NCBI GenBank assembly: GCA_903830945.1
Contig: CAIKVT010000029.1
Span: forward strand, 62,001 to 126,000
DNA: 64,000 nt
Reading direction: 5' to 3'
From: an uncultured Elusimicrobia bacterium
Lineage (GTDB): Bacteria; Elusimicrobiota; Elusimicrobia; UBA1565; UBA9628
In this document: positions 24,597 to 33,555 of the stretch, one piece after another
Position numbering within the stretch: position 1 is the stretch's first letter
Layout of the letters: each line of letters begins with the position of its first letter
Notes under the pieces: generated by a model
Seen by the model: the letters and a program-made list of their open reading frames with translations, nothing else
What the model was told of the DNA's origin: nothing
Databases searched by the model: none
Translations under genes and position numbers: made by a program

Positions 24597-25847
24597 ATGA
24601 CCCTGCCCGCACAGCCCCCTCCGGATGAAGGAGGACGTCCGTCTCCTTCAGGAACGACGCGCACTGGCGCGACGCCGCCGGCGGCCCACACCGGACCCCT
24701 GCCATGGGTGAAGCTGCGCGCCGCCTCAGCCACTTCCAACCTCTACAAGCGCATGATCGGGGAGGTCGACCCTAAAGCCCGGCCCGGCGACCTGGTCGCA
24801 GTCTACGACAAAGCCGGCGCTCCCTATGGAGTCGCCCTCTACAACCCAAAGAGCCTCATCACCTTGCGCCTGCTGACCCGGGAGCTCGCCGGCTTCGACC
24901 CTGAGGAGTTCTTCGCCAAGCGCCTGGCCCGAGCCGTGGAGCTGCGCCGCGCTCTGCTCAAGCTCGACGATGTGACCGACGCCTACCGCGTGGTCTACGA
25001 CCTAGGCGACGGCCTGCCCGGCCTTGTGGTGGACCGCTACGGCGACTTCATCGTGCTGGAGCTCTACTCTCTAGCCATGTTCCGGCAGGCCGAACGCCTG
25101 GAGCGCCTGCTGGCCGCGCACTATCCCGGCGCGAAGTTCCTCCGCCGGGCCAGCGAACACACCGAGAGCATGGAGGGCTTCCAGATCCCCGCCCAAGGAC
25201 GCACCGTGACCCGTGTCCGGGAGCACGGGGTATCCTTCGAGGTGGATCTGACCGGCGGGCACAAGACCGGGTTCTTCTGCGACCAGCGCGACAACCGCCT
25301 GGCCGTCTCCCTGTTGAGCGGAGGCCGCAAGGTCCTCGACGTCTGCTCCTACACGGGAGGCTTCGGCCTCTATGCGGCCAAGCTGGGCGGCGCCAAGACG
25401 GTGACCTGCGTCGAGCTCGACCCGGAATCCTGCAAATTGATCGATAAGAACGCCCGCCTCAACGGCGTCGAGCTCGAGACGGTCTGCGTGGACGCCTTCC
25501 CCTATCTGCGCCAGATGGGCGCCAACAGGCAGACCTACGACCTGATCGTCCTCGACCCTTACAAAATGATCGCCTCGCGGGAAGGCTACCAGCTGGGCCG
25601 GCAAAAATACGTCGACCTCAACCGCTTGGCCCTCTCCGTAATGTCCGAGGGCGGCATCCTCGTGACAGCTTCCTGCAGCGGGATGCTCTCCTGGGATGAG
25701 TTCCAGGCCTGCCTGCGCACCGCGGCCGGATCGGCGCGCAAGCGCGTCGAGGTCTTCCGCAAGACCGGAGCCGGGCCGGACCATCCCGTGGCCGCGGACC
25801 ATCCGGAAGGCGAGTACCTCAAGGCCCTCTGGTGCCGGGTCCTCTAG
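24597..25847 (+). CDS. Class I rRNA methyltransferase, RlmI-like (PUA + SAM domain)
   Basis: 416 residues. After a Pro-rich N-terminal stretch of about 33 residues, which may be non-native, comes a PUA-like domain ('PGDLVAVYDKAGAPYGVALYNPKSLITLRLL'), then an RlmI-type central domain ('AYRVVYDLGDGLPGLVVDRYGDFIVLELYS'), and the SAM-binding Rossmann domain 'VLDVCSYTGGFGLYAAKLG' with 'DLIVLDPYKM' (a variant of DPP) and 'ILVTASCSGML'. Homologues methylate C5 of a 23S rRNA cytosine. DPYK instead of the usual DPPxF may affect the base pocket. Monocistronic by layout. Confidence 0.88.
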   Translation: MTLPAQPPPDEGGRPSPSGTTRTGATPPAAHTGPLPWVKLRAASATSNLYKRMIGEVDPKARPGDLVAVYDKAGAPYGVALYNPKSLITLRLLTRELAGFDPEEFFAKRLARAVELRRALLKLDDVTDAYRVVYDLGDGLPGLVVDRYGDFIVLELYSLAMFRQAERLERLLAAHYPGAKFLRRASEHTESMEGFQIPAQGRTVTRVREHGVSFEVDLTGGHKTGFFCDQRDNRLAVSLLSGGRKVLDVCSYTGGFGLYAAKLGGAKTVTCVELDPESCKLIDKNARLNGVELETVCVDAFPYLRQMGANRQTYDLIVLDPYKMIASREGYQLGRQKYVDLNRLALSVMSEGGILVTASCSGMLSWDEFQACLRTAAGSARKRVEVFRKTGAGPDHPVAADHPEGEYLKALWCRVL

Positions 25848-25931
25848 ATTTTCGCCCGGATGAACCGAGCTTCAAGAAACCGGATATTCGAGCTGTTTTA
25901 AACCACCAGGCCGACGAGCAAGTGCCCGGAA

Positions 25932-26324
25932 CTAAGTCTTCCGGGAAATGATGCCGGCGACGAGCGTGCGCAGGTCCTTGGGGTTGAACGGCTTATCAAC
26001 GAACGCCGACATGGTCGGCAGCATGGCAAAAAGGTCGCGCACCTCTGGCCCCTTGGCCGTCAGCACGACGAGCGGGATGGAATTCGTCACAGGGCTGCCC
26101 TGCAGCCTAGTGGCGAACGTGTAGCCGTCCATGACCGGCATCATGATGTCGAGGATGATCACATCGGGCATCAGGGAGACGGCTGGGGCGCTGCCAAGCC
26201 CCAACTTCTCCAGCGCCGCTTGGCCGTCCTTGGCCTCGAGGATCTCGTAGCCCTCCTTTTGGAACATGGAGTGCAGGAGAGCCACGATCGAAGGATCGTC
26301 CTCGACCAGCATGATGCAAGCCAT
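25932..26324 (-). CDS. Stand-alone CheY-like receiver
   Basis: 130 residues, a receiver domain only. 'ACIMLVEDDPSIVALLHSMF' gives the acidic pair, 'DVIILDIMMPVMDGYTFA' the phospho-Asp, 'VVLTAKG' the Thr, and 'FVDKPFNPKDL' the Lys. No output domain. It diverges from the HEAT-like/HD-GYP gene pair 93 bp away and may signal to them. Confidence 0.93.
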   Translation of the reverse strand: MACIMLVEDDPSIVALLHSMFQKEGYEILEAKDGQAALEKLGLGSAPAVSLMPDVIILDIMMPVMDGYTFATRLQGSPVTNSIPLVVLTAKGPEVRDLFAMLPTMSAFVDKPFNPKDLRTLVAGIISRKT

Positions 26325-26417
26325 GAATGGACTCTAATATTTCCCTGGGCGGCTGTCAAGCTATCTTGCCTTCCCTCCTCTGTCGGTGCTAAACTGAGTC
26401 TGTCGCCCTGAAAAACA

Positions 26418-28988
26418 TTGGACAATAAGCCCCAGGCTGGCGCGGACTTCGCCCAGAAGAAGACGGCCGTCTCCGCCTTCATCTCGGCCCTTCTTTCCGG
26501 GGCCAGGTCCTACGTGCTCTACGGCGCCGGGAACGCAGCCGCCCTTCAGATCGTGCAAAGGTTGGTCGACACCTTGCACGAGACCATCGATAAGGACGCC
26601 TCCCTTCTCCTCGATATCCACTCCAACGCCGTCGTCTTCAGCGGTTCCGAGCTGGAACATACCCCAGCGGCCACGCTCTTCGCCTCCAATCTCTACGCCC
26701 TCAACGTCAGGAAAATGCGCATGACGAAGAACCTGTCGCCGAAAGGGATGGCTCAGTTACTCGCCCTTTTGGTCGCCAAACCCGACGCAAGGACGAGCCT
26801 CGCCGACCTGCAAAAAAGAGCCGAGGCCATCAATGTCGAAGGTCTTCAACTCTTCTCCGCCTCGGTCTTCTCGCGCATCAACAAGGACGCAGCCGAACAG
26901 AGGAAGCCTGGAAAACTGCGCGAGGACGAGATCGCCGCCCTCCTCAAGACTCAAAGCTTGCGGGATCGCCTCTTCCTTCTGCTCTACCAAAACGAGATCT
27001 TGGAAGGCGACGAGGCCGCTGCCATCACCGAGCTGCTGCAGGAGGTCCTCTGCGGGGAGATATCCCTCGACGAGTTCCAAGGCGAAATGCCCTGGGCCCT
27101 CTACGACCCCCGCATCGAGGAGAATTGGAAGCGTCTCCGGGAAACCGACACCTGGAGGCCCAAGCGGCGCCCCCGGCAAGAATTGCTCAAATCCGACGAC
27201 TTCGGCGGTGAGATCGCAAATAGGAAAGCGGACGTCGGAACCCTCATCTCCGCCCTCATCACGGGGGCCAGGACGAGCCTTCTTTTTCCTGCGGGACATG
27301 CCACCCTCCGGACCATCGCAGAGAAAACGATGGCGACCCTGCGCAACGCCCTCGGCGAGCAAACCAGCATCTCCCTCGAGATCAAGCCAGCCACGGTAGT
27401 CGTCGCCGGCACCGAGCTGGCTCCCGGCCCCGAAATCACCACGTTTGCAGCCGCCTTCCACTCTTTGGGCGTAGGCCAGATCCTCATCACCGATCATCTG
27501 ACCCCGGATGGAGTCTCGGCATTCTTCAAGATCATGAGCGCCAAACCCACCGAGCAGGTCTCCCTGACCGACCTGCAGCGCCAGGCCAAGGCCACGGTCA
27601 TCGACGGCCTGCAGATGACCTTCATCCTCGAATTCGTGGTCGCGCAAAAAGAGGGATCGGCCAAGACATCTGCGGGGCTGCTCAGCGATGAACAGGTCGC
27701 CGCCCTGCTGCACACCCAGACCCTGCCGGATTTCCTCTACCTGCTCTTGTGCCGGCATGAAACACTCCCGGGCAAGCAGGCCGAAAGCATCACCGATCTT
27801 CTCGAGCAGGTCCTCTACCGGCAGATGTCCGCCGACGAATTCCAGGACGAGATGCCATGGGCCGATTATGACCCGCGCTGCAAGGAGCATTGGACGACCC
27901 TGCGGGCTTGCGGACAATGGCGCTCCAAGCGCGCGATCTCCGGCCAGCCCCGCGCAAGATGGGATAAGCAGTCCCTGGCCTCATGGCTAGGCGTCCTTGA
28001 GACGGCGGAGCTCTCCCAGCTCCACCCCCGACAGACCCTCAGCAAGCCGGAGGCGGTCAACCAATCGCTGCAGCGGGTCCTGGCGCTCTTGCAGGGACCC
28101 CTGGAGGAGAACGACCTCGCCGTCGCCGTGGACGCCTACGCGCGCCTGCTCGGGGAGCTCGCGCAAGAAAGAGACATCGAGCGCCTCATCGATGAGCCCG
28201 ACCGTTGGGACCGATGGGCGGCGGACGCCAGGATGAAACCCCTGATCGAACGACTGCGCAGCCGCCTCTGCGTACGTTTTCAGGTTCCCCGCCTGGCCGA
28301 GTCCATGGTCGATTACTTCTTGGCCCGGTCCGCCGACATCACCTGCATTCAAACCTGCGCCCGATTCATCTCCTTCGTCGACAAGACACTCGTGCCCCTC
28401 CTCTTCGATCGCCTGGGGCATCTCCACGACGACCAGCAGCGCCAAAAGGTCCGCAAGCTACTGGCGCTGGCGGGGCGCGACATCGACCCGGCGCCTTTCG
28501 TCCTCGCCCTCAGCAGCCGAAACTCAAATCTGGTCGCCGCCGCCATCAACATCCTGACCGATCTCGACGCCGGCGCCAACGAGCACCATGTCATGCCGCT
28601 GCTGAATCACAGCCAGCGCGAGGTGCGGGAGGCGGCCATGCAGTCCCTGATCCGGGCCAAGACCGCAACGGCAACGACGGCCCTGGCCCGACACATCGCC
28701 GGCTTAAAAGACGCGGATGAAGCCGGCAAGGCGGTCATCGCGGCATCGCGGTCGGCGATGCCGGGCCTCGACGAGCGGCTCATCGAGGCCTTCCCCATGA
28801 CAAGGCTCTACGCCACGCAAGTCGCCATCGCCACCGCGCTGGGCCGTATGGCGACCCGGAAGTCGCTCTCGTTCGTTGAAAAAATAGCGCGATTCAACTG
28901 GCACGAATTCTGGGCGGGCACGAATAAGGAATTGCGCCACGCGGCGCGGGAATCCCTGAAGCAGCTGCGCCGGGAGCTCACGCCCTGA
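26418..28988 (+). CDS. Large protein with duplicated N-terminal domain and HEAT-like C-terminus
   Basis: 856 residues from a TTG start. Residues about 15-235 and 265-485 are an internal duplication: 'VSAFISALLSGARSYVLYGAGNAAALQIVQRL' against 'VGTLISALITGARTSLLFPAGHATLRTIAEKT', and 'LSPKGMAQLLALLVAKPDARTSLADLQKRA' against 'LTPDGVSAFFKIMSAKPTEQVSLTDLQRQA'. The C-terminal third has HEAT-like helical repeats ('VLALSSRNSNLVAAAINIL', 'VMPLLNHSQREVREAAMQSLIRA'). A shorter version of the duplicated domain opens the next gene. A scaffold or regulator of that HD-GYP protein is a reasonable guess; no family is assigned. Confidence 0.75.
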   Translation: MDNKPQAGADFAQKKTAVSAFISALLSGARSYVLYGAGNAAALQIVQRLVDTLHETIDKDASLLLDIHSNAVVFSGSELEHTPAATLFASNLYALNVRKMRMTKNLSPKGMAQLLALLVAKPDARTSLADLQKRAEAINVEGLQLFSASVFSRINKDAAEQRKPGKLREDEIAALLKTQSLRDRLFLLLYQNEILEGDEAAAITELLQEVLCGEISLDEFQGEMPWALYDPRIEENWKRLRETDTWRPKRRPRQELLKSDDFGGEIANRKADVGTLISALITGARTSLLFPAGHATLRTIAEKTMATLRNALGEQTSISLEIKPATVVVAGTELAPGPEITTFAAAFHSLGVGQILITDHLTPDGVSAFFKIMSAKPTEQVSLTDLQRQAKATVIDGLQMTFILEFVVAQKEGSAKTSAGLLSDEQVAALLHTQTLPDFLYLLLCRHETLPGKQAESITDLLEQVLYRQMSADEFQDEMPWADYDPRCKEHWTTLRACGQWRSKRAISGQPRARWDKQSLASWLGVLETAELSQLHPRQTLSKPEAVNQSLQRVLALLQGPLEENDLAVAVDAYARLLGELAQERDIERLIDEPDRWDRWAADARMKPLIERLRSRLCVRFQVPRLAESMVDYFLARSADITCIQTCARFISFVDKTLVPLLFDRLGHLHDDQQRQKVRKLLALAGRDIDPAPFVLALSSRNSNLVAAAINILTDLDAGANEHHVMPLLNHSQREVREAAMQSLIRAKTATATTALARHIAGLKDADEAGKAVIAASRSAMPGLDERLIEAFPMTRLYATQVAIATALGRMATRKSLSFVEKIARFNWHEFWAGTNKELRHAARESLKQLRRELTP

Positions 28989-30439
28989 TGGCCCGCCACA
29001 TCCGAAGAAGGCGCCTGAGCCAGGATCGTTGGAACCAGGTCGTCGCCAGCTTGCAGTCGATGAACTTCGCCTTCACCAAGGTCAGGCTCTATCCCCCGAC
29101 GCACTCGGAAGTGACGGGCGAGCTCACACATCTCTTGCAGCTCTTGGCCCTCATCTTCACGGAGCAGTCGGACCTCAGCCTCGCCTTCATGGACGAGCTC
29201 CTTTATATCGAAAATTCGGTGGCCATCGACGAAACTGCGGACAACCAGATGCTCGTCAACCGCATTTCCCAATGCCGCATCAAGTACATGACCTTCAGGA
29301 ATGACGTTTCTTTGGAGGACCTGACCGTTTTCTTCCAACTCCTCAACGCCGAAGCGACCAAATCCTCGGGCGTGCCGCCATCCGAGCAACTGGCCGCCAA
29401 GGGCATCAAGACGATCCGCATCGTGGAGGCCTCCCTCGAGGACGTCTCCGGCAAGGCGGGTTTCGGGCGCAAGCAGACTCTGTTCGACTGGCACACGCAG
29501 GCCGTTGAGGCCCTCAAGATTTCCGAAGAGCAGATCCGCGAAGGGGATCAAGGCAAGGACCTCAAGCAACTCTTCCGGGTGGTCGACGACATGGTCTCCG
29601 TCATCCTGAGCAAGGGCTGCGACCCATTCCTATTGCTGCCCTGCATGCGCACGGGCCTCGACTTGCACCTCTCCCACAGCGTCAACGTCGCCGTGCTTTG
29701 CTGCGCCTTAGGCGACCTCGCCGGCCTGAGTTCGAGCCAGGTGACGGAGCTCTGCCTGTGCGCCCTGCTCCACGACGTGGGACGCAACGCGGTCCCGGCC
29801 GAGTGGCTCGCGCATCATCGCCCATTGAGCGACGCTGAACGCGGCCGAGTCTCTTGGCACGCAGAGCGGGGCCTCCTGCTCTTGGAGCGCGACAGCCGGA
29901 TCGATCCCCAAGCCGGCCTTCTGGCGGCCATACATCACGAGCCCCCCCGGCGCGAGGGCAAAAGCGACGACAGCCCCGCATCCTTCCACGGCCTCCTGGC
30001 CCTCGCGGACGCCTACGACCTAGCCCAATTCAACAACCGCTACTATTGGAAGCCCCAAAGCCAGCACCGCATGATCCGACATCTGCTGCATGACATGGAG
30101 ACCGGCCACGACCCGCTGCTCCTCAAGCTCCTGATCAACTGCGTCGGCTACTACCCGCCGGGCTGTCTCGTGCGGCTCGACGACGGCCAGCGCGGCCTGA
30201 TCGTGCGGCCCAATCCCCTCAATGCCATGAGGCCGCGGGTCTGGCTGTTCGATGCCCCCGAGGAACCCAGCAAGGAGAGCGATAAGCCCGTTCCTGTCAT
30301 CGTGGATGCCGACGAGCTCGACGAATCGGGAGTAGCCTTCAAGCGCTCCGTGGCCGCTGTGCTCTCCCCGCCGTCAGATCTGGACATCCCGGCCTTATTG
30401 GACAAGAAAAAGGACTATCTGCTCCACCATTCTTTATAG
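28988..30439 (+). CDS. Degenerate HD-GYP domain protein
   Basis: 483 residues, start overlapping the previous stop (TGATG). Residues 10-140 resemble the domain duplicated in the upstream gene ('FTKVRLYPPTHSEVTGELTHLLQLLALIF', 'DVSLEDLTVFFQLLNAE'). Residues 200-400 are HD-GYP-like: 'HSVNVAVLCCALGDLAG', the HD pair in 'CALLHDVGR', 'HAERG', 'AIHHEPPRREGKSDD' and 'ALADAYD'. The HHExxDGxGYP signature has lost its GYP, so c-di-GMP hydrolysis is uncertain; it may bind the nucleotide or use another substrate. It pairs with the upstream gene as one unit. Confidence 0.82.
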   Translation: MARHIRRRRLSQDRWNQVVASLQSMNFAFTKVRLYPPTHSEVTGELTHLLQLLALIFTEQSDLSLAFMDELLYIENSVAIDETADNQMLVNRISQCRIKYMTFRNDVSLEDLTVFFQLLNAEATKSSGVPPSEQLAAKGIKTIRIVEASLEDVSGKAGFGRKQTLFDWHTQAVEALKISEEQIREGDQGKDLKQLFRVVDDMVSVILSKGCDPFLLLPCMRTGLDLHLSHSVNVAVLCCALGDLAGLSSSQVTELCLCALLHDVGRNAVPAEWLAHHRPLSDAERGRVSWHAERGLLLLERDSRIDPQAGLLAAIHHEPPRREGKSDDSPASFHGLLALADAYDLAQFNNRYYWKPQSQHRMIRHLLHDMETGHDPLLLKLLINCVGYYPPGCLVRLDDGQRGLIVRPNPLNAMRPRVWLFDAPEEPSKESDKPVPVIVDADELDESGVAFKRSVAAVLSPPSDLDIPALLDKKKDYLLHHSL

Positions 30440-30444
30440 AGCCC

Positions 30445-32970
30445 TTAAGGCTGGGACGGGGCGTTAGGCTGCTCAATTTTTGCCAACTGCGCGTAAAGCT
30501 CGAGCGAACTCTGCATCCGGACCTTTGGGTCCGGAGCCAGGGCCTGAAGAATGAGGGCATCAAACTCCTGGGGAAGCTCAGGGACGTGGAAACTCGGCGC
30601 AGGGAACTCGCCCTTGTGCTTCTGCTCCACGACCTCCAGGATTGTCGGGGCGTTGAAAGGCAGGTAGCCGGTAGCCATCTCGTAGAGGCAGACCCCCAAA
30701 GAGTATATGTCAGATGCACGGGAAGTCTTGCCGTAATGCTGCTCCGGCGGCATGTAGCGCAGGGTGCCGCTGACGCCCCGCTGGTCGACGAAAGTGGCAG
30801 ATAAGCTCCCGCTCGCCTCCACGGCGATGCCGAAATCCATGATCCGGGCGATGCCGTTCTCATCAAGCATGATATTGGACGGCTTGAGGTCCCGGTGCAG
30901 GACGTGCTTGCGATGCGCATAGTCCAGGGCATAGCAGATATAATAAAAGAGGCCTTGACACTCCTTGAGGGCCAAACGCGAGCGGCGGGACAGAACGCTA
31001 TACAGGGTCTCGCCCTTGACGAACTCAAAGACCAGGTAGAGGTCATCGCCGCTGACCAGGCTCTCATAGATGGGCACGATGTAGGGGTGGGTCAGGTGCG
31101 CGGCGGTCTTGGCCTCCCTCAGGAACTGCGCCCGCATCAACGGGTCCACCAGTAAGCCGGGCAGAAGCCGCTTGATCGCGACGTGCCGATCCAGACTGCG
31201 GTCGTAGCCGTCGTAGACCTCGCCCATGCCGCCGCTGCTGATGAGCGCGCGCAACTCGTACTTGCCGGCCAGGACCTTCCCCGATCGAGCCGGCGGCCGG
31301 GCCGGAGCGCCCTGTATAGGCCGGCCGGAGGCGATGGTGCGCAGGTCCTCGGCCAGCCGCTGCCCGCCGTGCATGGTGGCCTGCTTGGCCAACTCCTCGT
31401 AGTAGTCCTTGGCCGCGGCCGGAGGCTTAACCCGAATGACCTGGTCCAGCAGGAGCCCGGCTTCGTCGAAATGGCCAAGCTTGACGTGCAGCTCCAGCAG
31501 GAGCGCCTGGTCCGCCGGACTGAACCGCTCCAAGGGCTTGGTCGTGAGCATCTTATAGGCCTGCTCGGTAAGGCCCAAGCGCGCGAGGCCGGAGGCATAG
31601 GCGCTGTAAAAATCGGCGGGCCTCCCGGGCGCGCTGAAGTGCGCGGCGAAGTCGTTGACGTTCTTGGACCTGGCGAGCAGGACCAAGACCTCGTCCGCCC
31701 GGCCGGAGGCAGCCGCCTCCACGAGCATAGGCTCACAGAGCACGTCCTGCATCCGGGCCATCTTGCCCGCAGCGGCGAGCTTGCCGGCCACCGCCAGGGC
31801 CTTGGCGCAGCTGAGACCCGGCGTCGGAAATCCGCTCCCGGCGGCGTCGAGGCTCACCACGATGGCCTGCAGTTCGTCGCCGGAAAAAACCTCCGCCTGG
31901 CCTCCCATCCTGCAGTAGGTCCCATAAAGGTCCGAGATTTCCTGATGCCTCTGCGGGTCGGCGCTCAGCAGGCTGCGAATCCGAACCGGCATGCGGCGAC
32001 AAGAGGAGCAGAGCGAGCTCCTATAAAAAAAGTAAGCGCCGCAGCCCACCATCGAGGAAAGCAAGCCGACGGCCAAGAAGATCCGCACGAGCGGCCGCAG
32101 CGGCAGCCGCGACTCAACGCTCGGCGCCACGGCGGGGATCGGCGCGGCCGATGGCTTTGGGACCCTCGCGGCCGAGCCGGGATTCTGCGACAGTGGATCG
32201 ATCTGCAGACTGACGGCCTTATTAAGGCTGACCTCCACCCCGGCGGAAGCCGACGGCGCCTGGGCGGCGGCGACTTTGATCTGTCCCACCGTCGCGAACT
32301 GCTCAAGAGAATTCTGTGATATCTGCCGTATCTGATCAAAGCTCAGAGACATGGGGGTCGACTCGGGCCCCACAACCTCGCCTGCCTCCGGGCTAAGCGT
32401 GTCGTGGCAGTCGCCTTGAAGGCCGCGACTGTTAATCTGGGAGGGCCACCTCTGCGCTGATCCGGCCATCGAAGAGGCATTGAGGTGGGACCTGGTCTCG
32501 GGACATTCCGCCCGGGCTCGGCACTCGCCGTGCTGGGCGGCGCGACAGAAATACTCTTCGGCCTTGGAATTTTTAGGGAGGATGCCCTCGCCATTCTTGG
32601 ACATCAGACCCAGCTCGTAGTCAGCCCGGGGCACGCCGGCCGCCGACGCCTGGATCAGAAGCTGGCGCGCCTGCACGTAATCCTGGCGCAGGCCCTGGCC
32701 GCGGCGGTACATGCAGCCCAGCACAGCTTTGGCCCTGGCCTCGCGGGATGCGGCCTTCTGGCAGTAGCCGACGGCGGCAGGGTAGTCAGGCGTCAAGCCC
32801 TCGCCATCCCAGTAGCGATAGCAGAGCCAATATGGAGCCTCCAAGTCACCATGATCGGCCAACTGGAGAAGCTTCTCCGTCGACACTTTCCGCGCCGACG
32901 ACGGGAGTGCCTGCGCGAGGAGAACCGCCCCGAGGAAGAACATCGCCGGCGATCGTCTGAACCTAAACAT
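30445..32970 (-). CDS. Transmembrane Ser/Thr protein kinase with Sel1-repeat sensor
   Basis: 841 residues from the ATG at 32970, chosen because MFRFRRSPAMFFLGAVLLAQALPSSA is a signal-like N-terminus. Sel1-type repeats ('YWLCYRYWDGEGLTPDYPAAVGYCQKAAS' style) fill residues 30-150. A membrane helix lies at about residues 305-325 ('FLAVGLLSSMVGCGAYFFYR'), then a TPR-like helical region. The kinase domain occupies the last 270 residues: 'ISSGGMGEVYDGYD', 'VAIKRLL', 'HRDLKPSNIMLD', 'MDFGIAVEA', 'SGTLRYMPPEQ'. So Sel1 repeats outside and kinase inside. All catalytic motifs are present. Convergent with the HD-GYP gene. Confidence 0.9.
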   Translation of the reverse strand: MFRFRRSPAMFFLGAVLLAQALPSSARKVSTEKLLQLADHGDLEAPYWLCYRYWDGEGLTPDYPAAVGYCQKAASREARAKAVLGCMYRRGQGLRQDYVQARQLLIQASAAGVPRADYELGLMSKNGEGILPKNSKAEEYFCRAAQHGECRARAECPETRSHLNASSMAGSAQRWPSQINSRGLQGDCHDTLSPEAGEVVGPESTPMSLSFDQIRQISQNSLEQFATVGQIKVAAAQAPSASAGVEVSLNKAVSLQIDPLSQNPGSAARVPKPSAAPIPAVAPSVESRLPLRPLVRIFLAVGLLSSMVGCGAYFFYRSSLCSSCRRMPVRIRSLLSADPQRHQEISDLYGTYCRMGGQAEVFSGDELQAIVVSLDAAGSGFPTPGLSCAKALAVAGKLAAAGKMARMQDVLCEPMLVEAAASGRADEVLVLLARSKNVNDFAAHFSAPGRPADFYSAYASGLARLGLTEQAYKMLTTKPLERFSPADQALLLELHVKLGHFDEAGLLLDQVIRVKPPAAAKDYYEELAKQATMHGGQRLAEDLRTIASGRPIQGAPARPPARSGKVLAGKYELRALISSGGMGEVYDGYDRSLDRHVAIKRLLPGLLVDPLMRAQFLREAKTAAHLTHPYIVPIYESLVSGDDLYLVFEFVKGETLYSVLSRRSRLALKECQGLFYYICYALDYAHRKHVLHRDLKPSNIMLDENGIARIMDFGIAVEASGSLSATFVDQRGVSGTLRYMPPEQHYGKTSRASDIYSLGVCLYEMATGYLPFNAPTILEVVEQKHKGEFPAPSFHVPELPQEFDALILQALAPDPKVRMQSSLELYAQLAKIEQPNAPSQP

Positions 32971-33219
32971 CCACGATATCATAACACAAAAATCCGACAG
33001 CTTCGCCGGCGAATTTGAAATGGAATTTTCCAAGATCGTCTCAAAGCTGATATCACCAGGCAAGGGGGACTCTCAGGCCTTGCGGCTGCATCCAGGTCGG
33101 CAAACTTGGTATATTGAACGCACCGTGAAGGCCTTCATCTTCGCTGTGATACTCCGAACGATAAAAATCGCCCGCGACCGACCTCATTGATGCCGCGCGA
33201 TTCCGACCAGGAGATGCCC

Positions 33220-33552
33220 ATGCTCGAAGACACCGTCAAAAAGATGGAAGACGCCATCCGCAAGATCGATTCGCTGAAGGGCCGGGACCAGACCGAACTG
33301 CTCTCCCTGCTCTGTGCCCTCAGGACAGAAGTCGGGCATCTCTCCGAGACCCATGAGGAGCAGGCCCACAGCATCGCCAGCCTCACCGAGATGGCGGCCC
33401 ACGAAGCCACGCGCCAGGAAAAATCTCCGGCACTGATGAAGCACTCGGTCGAGGGCCTGGCCTTGTCCGCCGAAGGCTTCGAGGCCTCTCACCCCAAACT
33501 AGTCGGCATCGTCAACGAGATATGCACGATGCTGGCCAGCATCGGCATCTAG
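33220..33552 (+). CDS. DUF4404 family protein
   Basis: 110 residues from the ATG at 33220, picked because CAGGAG ends about 7 nt before it; ATGs at 33190 and 33214 are alternatives. The helical, heptad-like N-terminal part ('MLEDTVKKMEDAIRKIDSLKG') is followed by the C-terminal block 'EGFEASHPKLVGIVNEICTMLASIGI', which matches the DUF4404 signature (FExxHPxLxxxLxxxxxxLxxMGI). The function of the family is unknown. Confidence 0.75.
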   Translation: MLEDTVKKMEDAIRKIDSLKGRDQTELLSLLCALRTEVGHLSETHEEQAHSIASLTEMAAHEATRQEKSPALMKHSVEGLALSAEGFEASHPKLVGIVNEICTMLASIGI

Positions 33553-33555
33553 CGT

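Noticed and set aside
24603-24700. Pro/Gly/Thr-rich N-terminus of the RlmI-like protein as a signal or domain
   Set aside because: Low complexity with no hydrophobic core. More likely an unstructured extension, or the true start is further in at a non-ATG codon.
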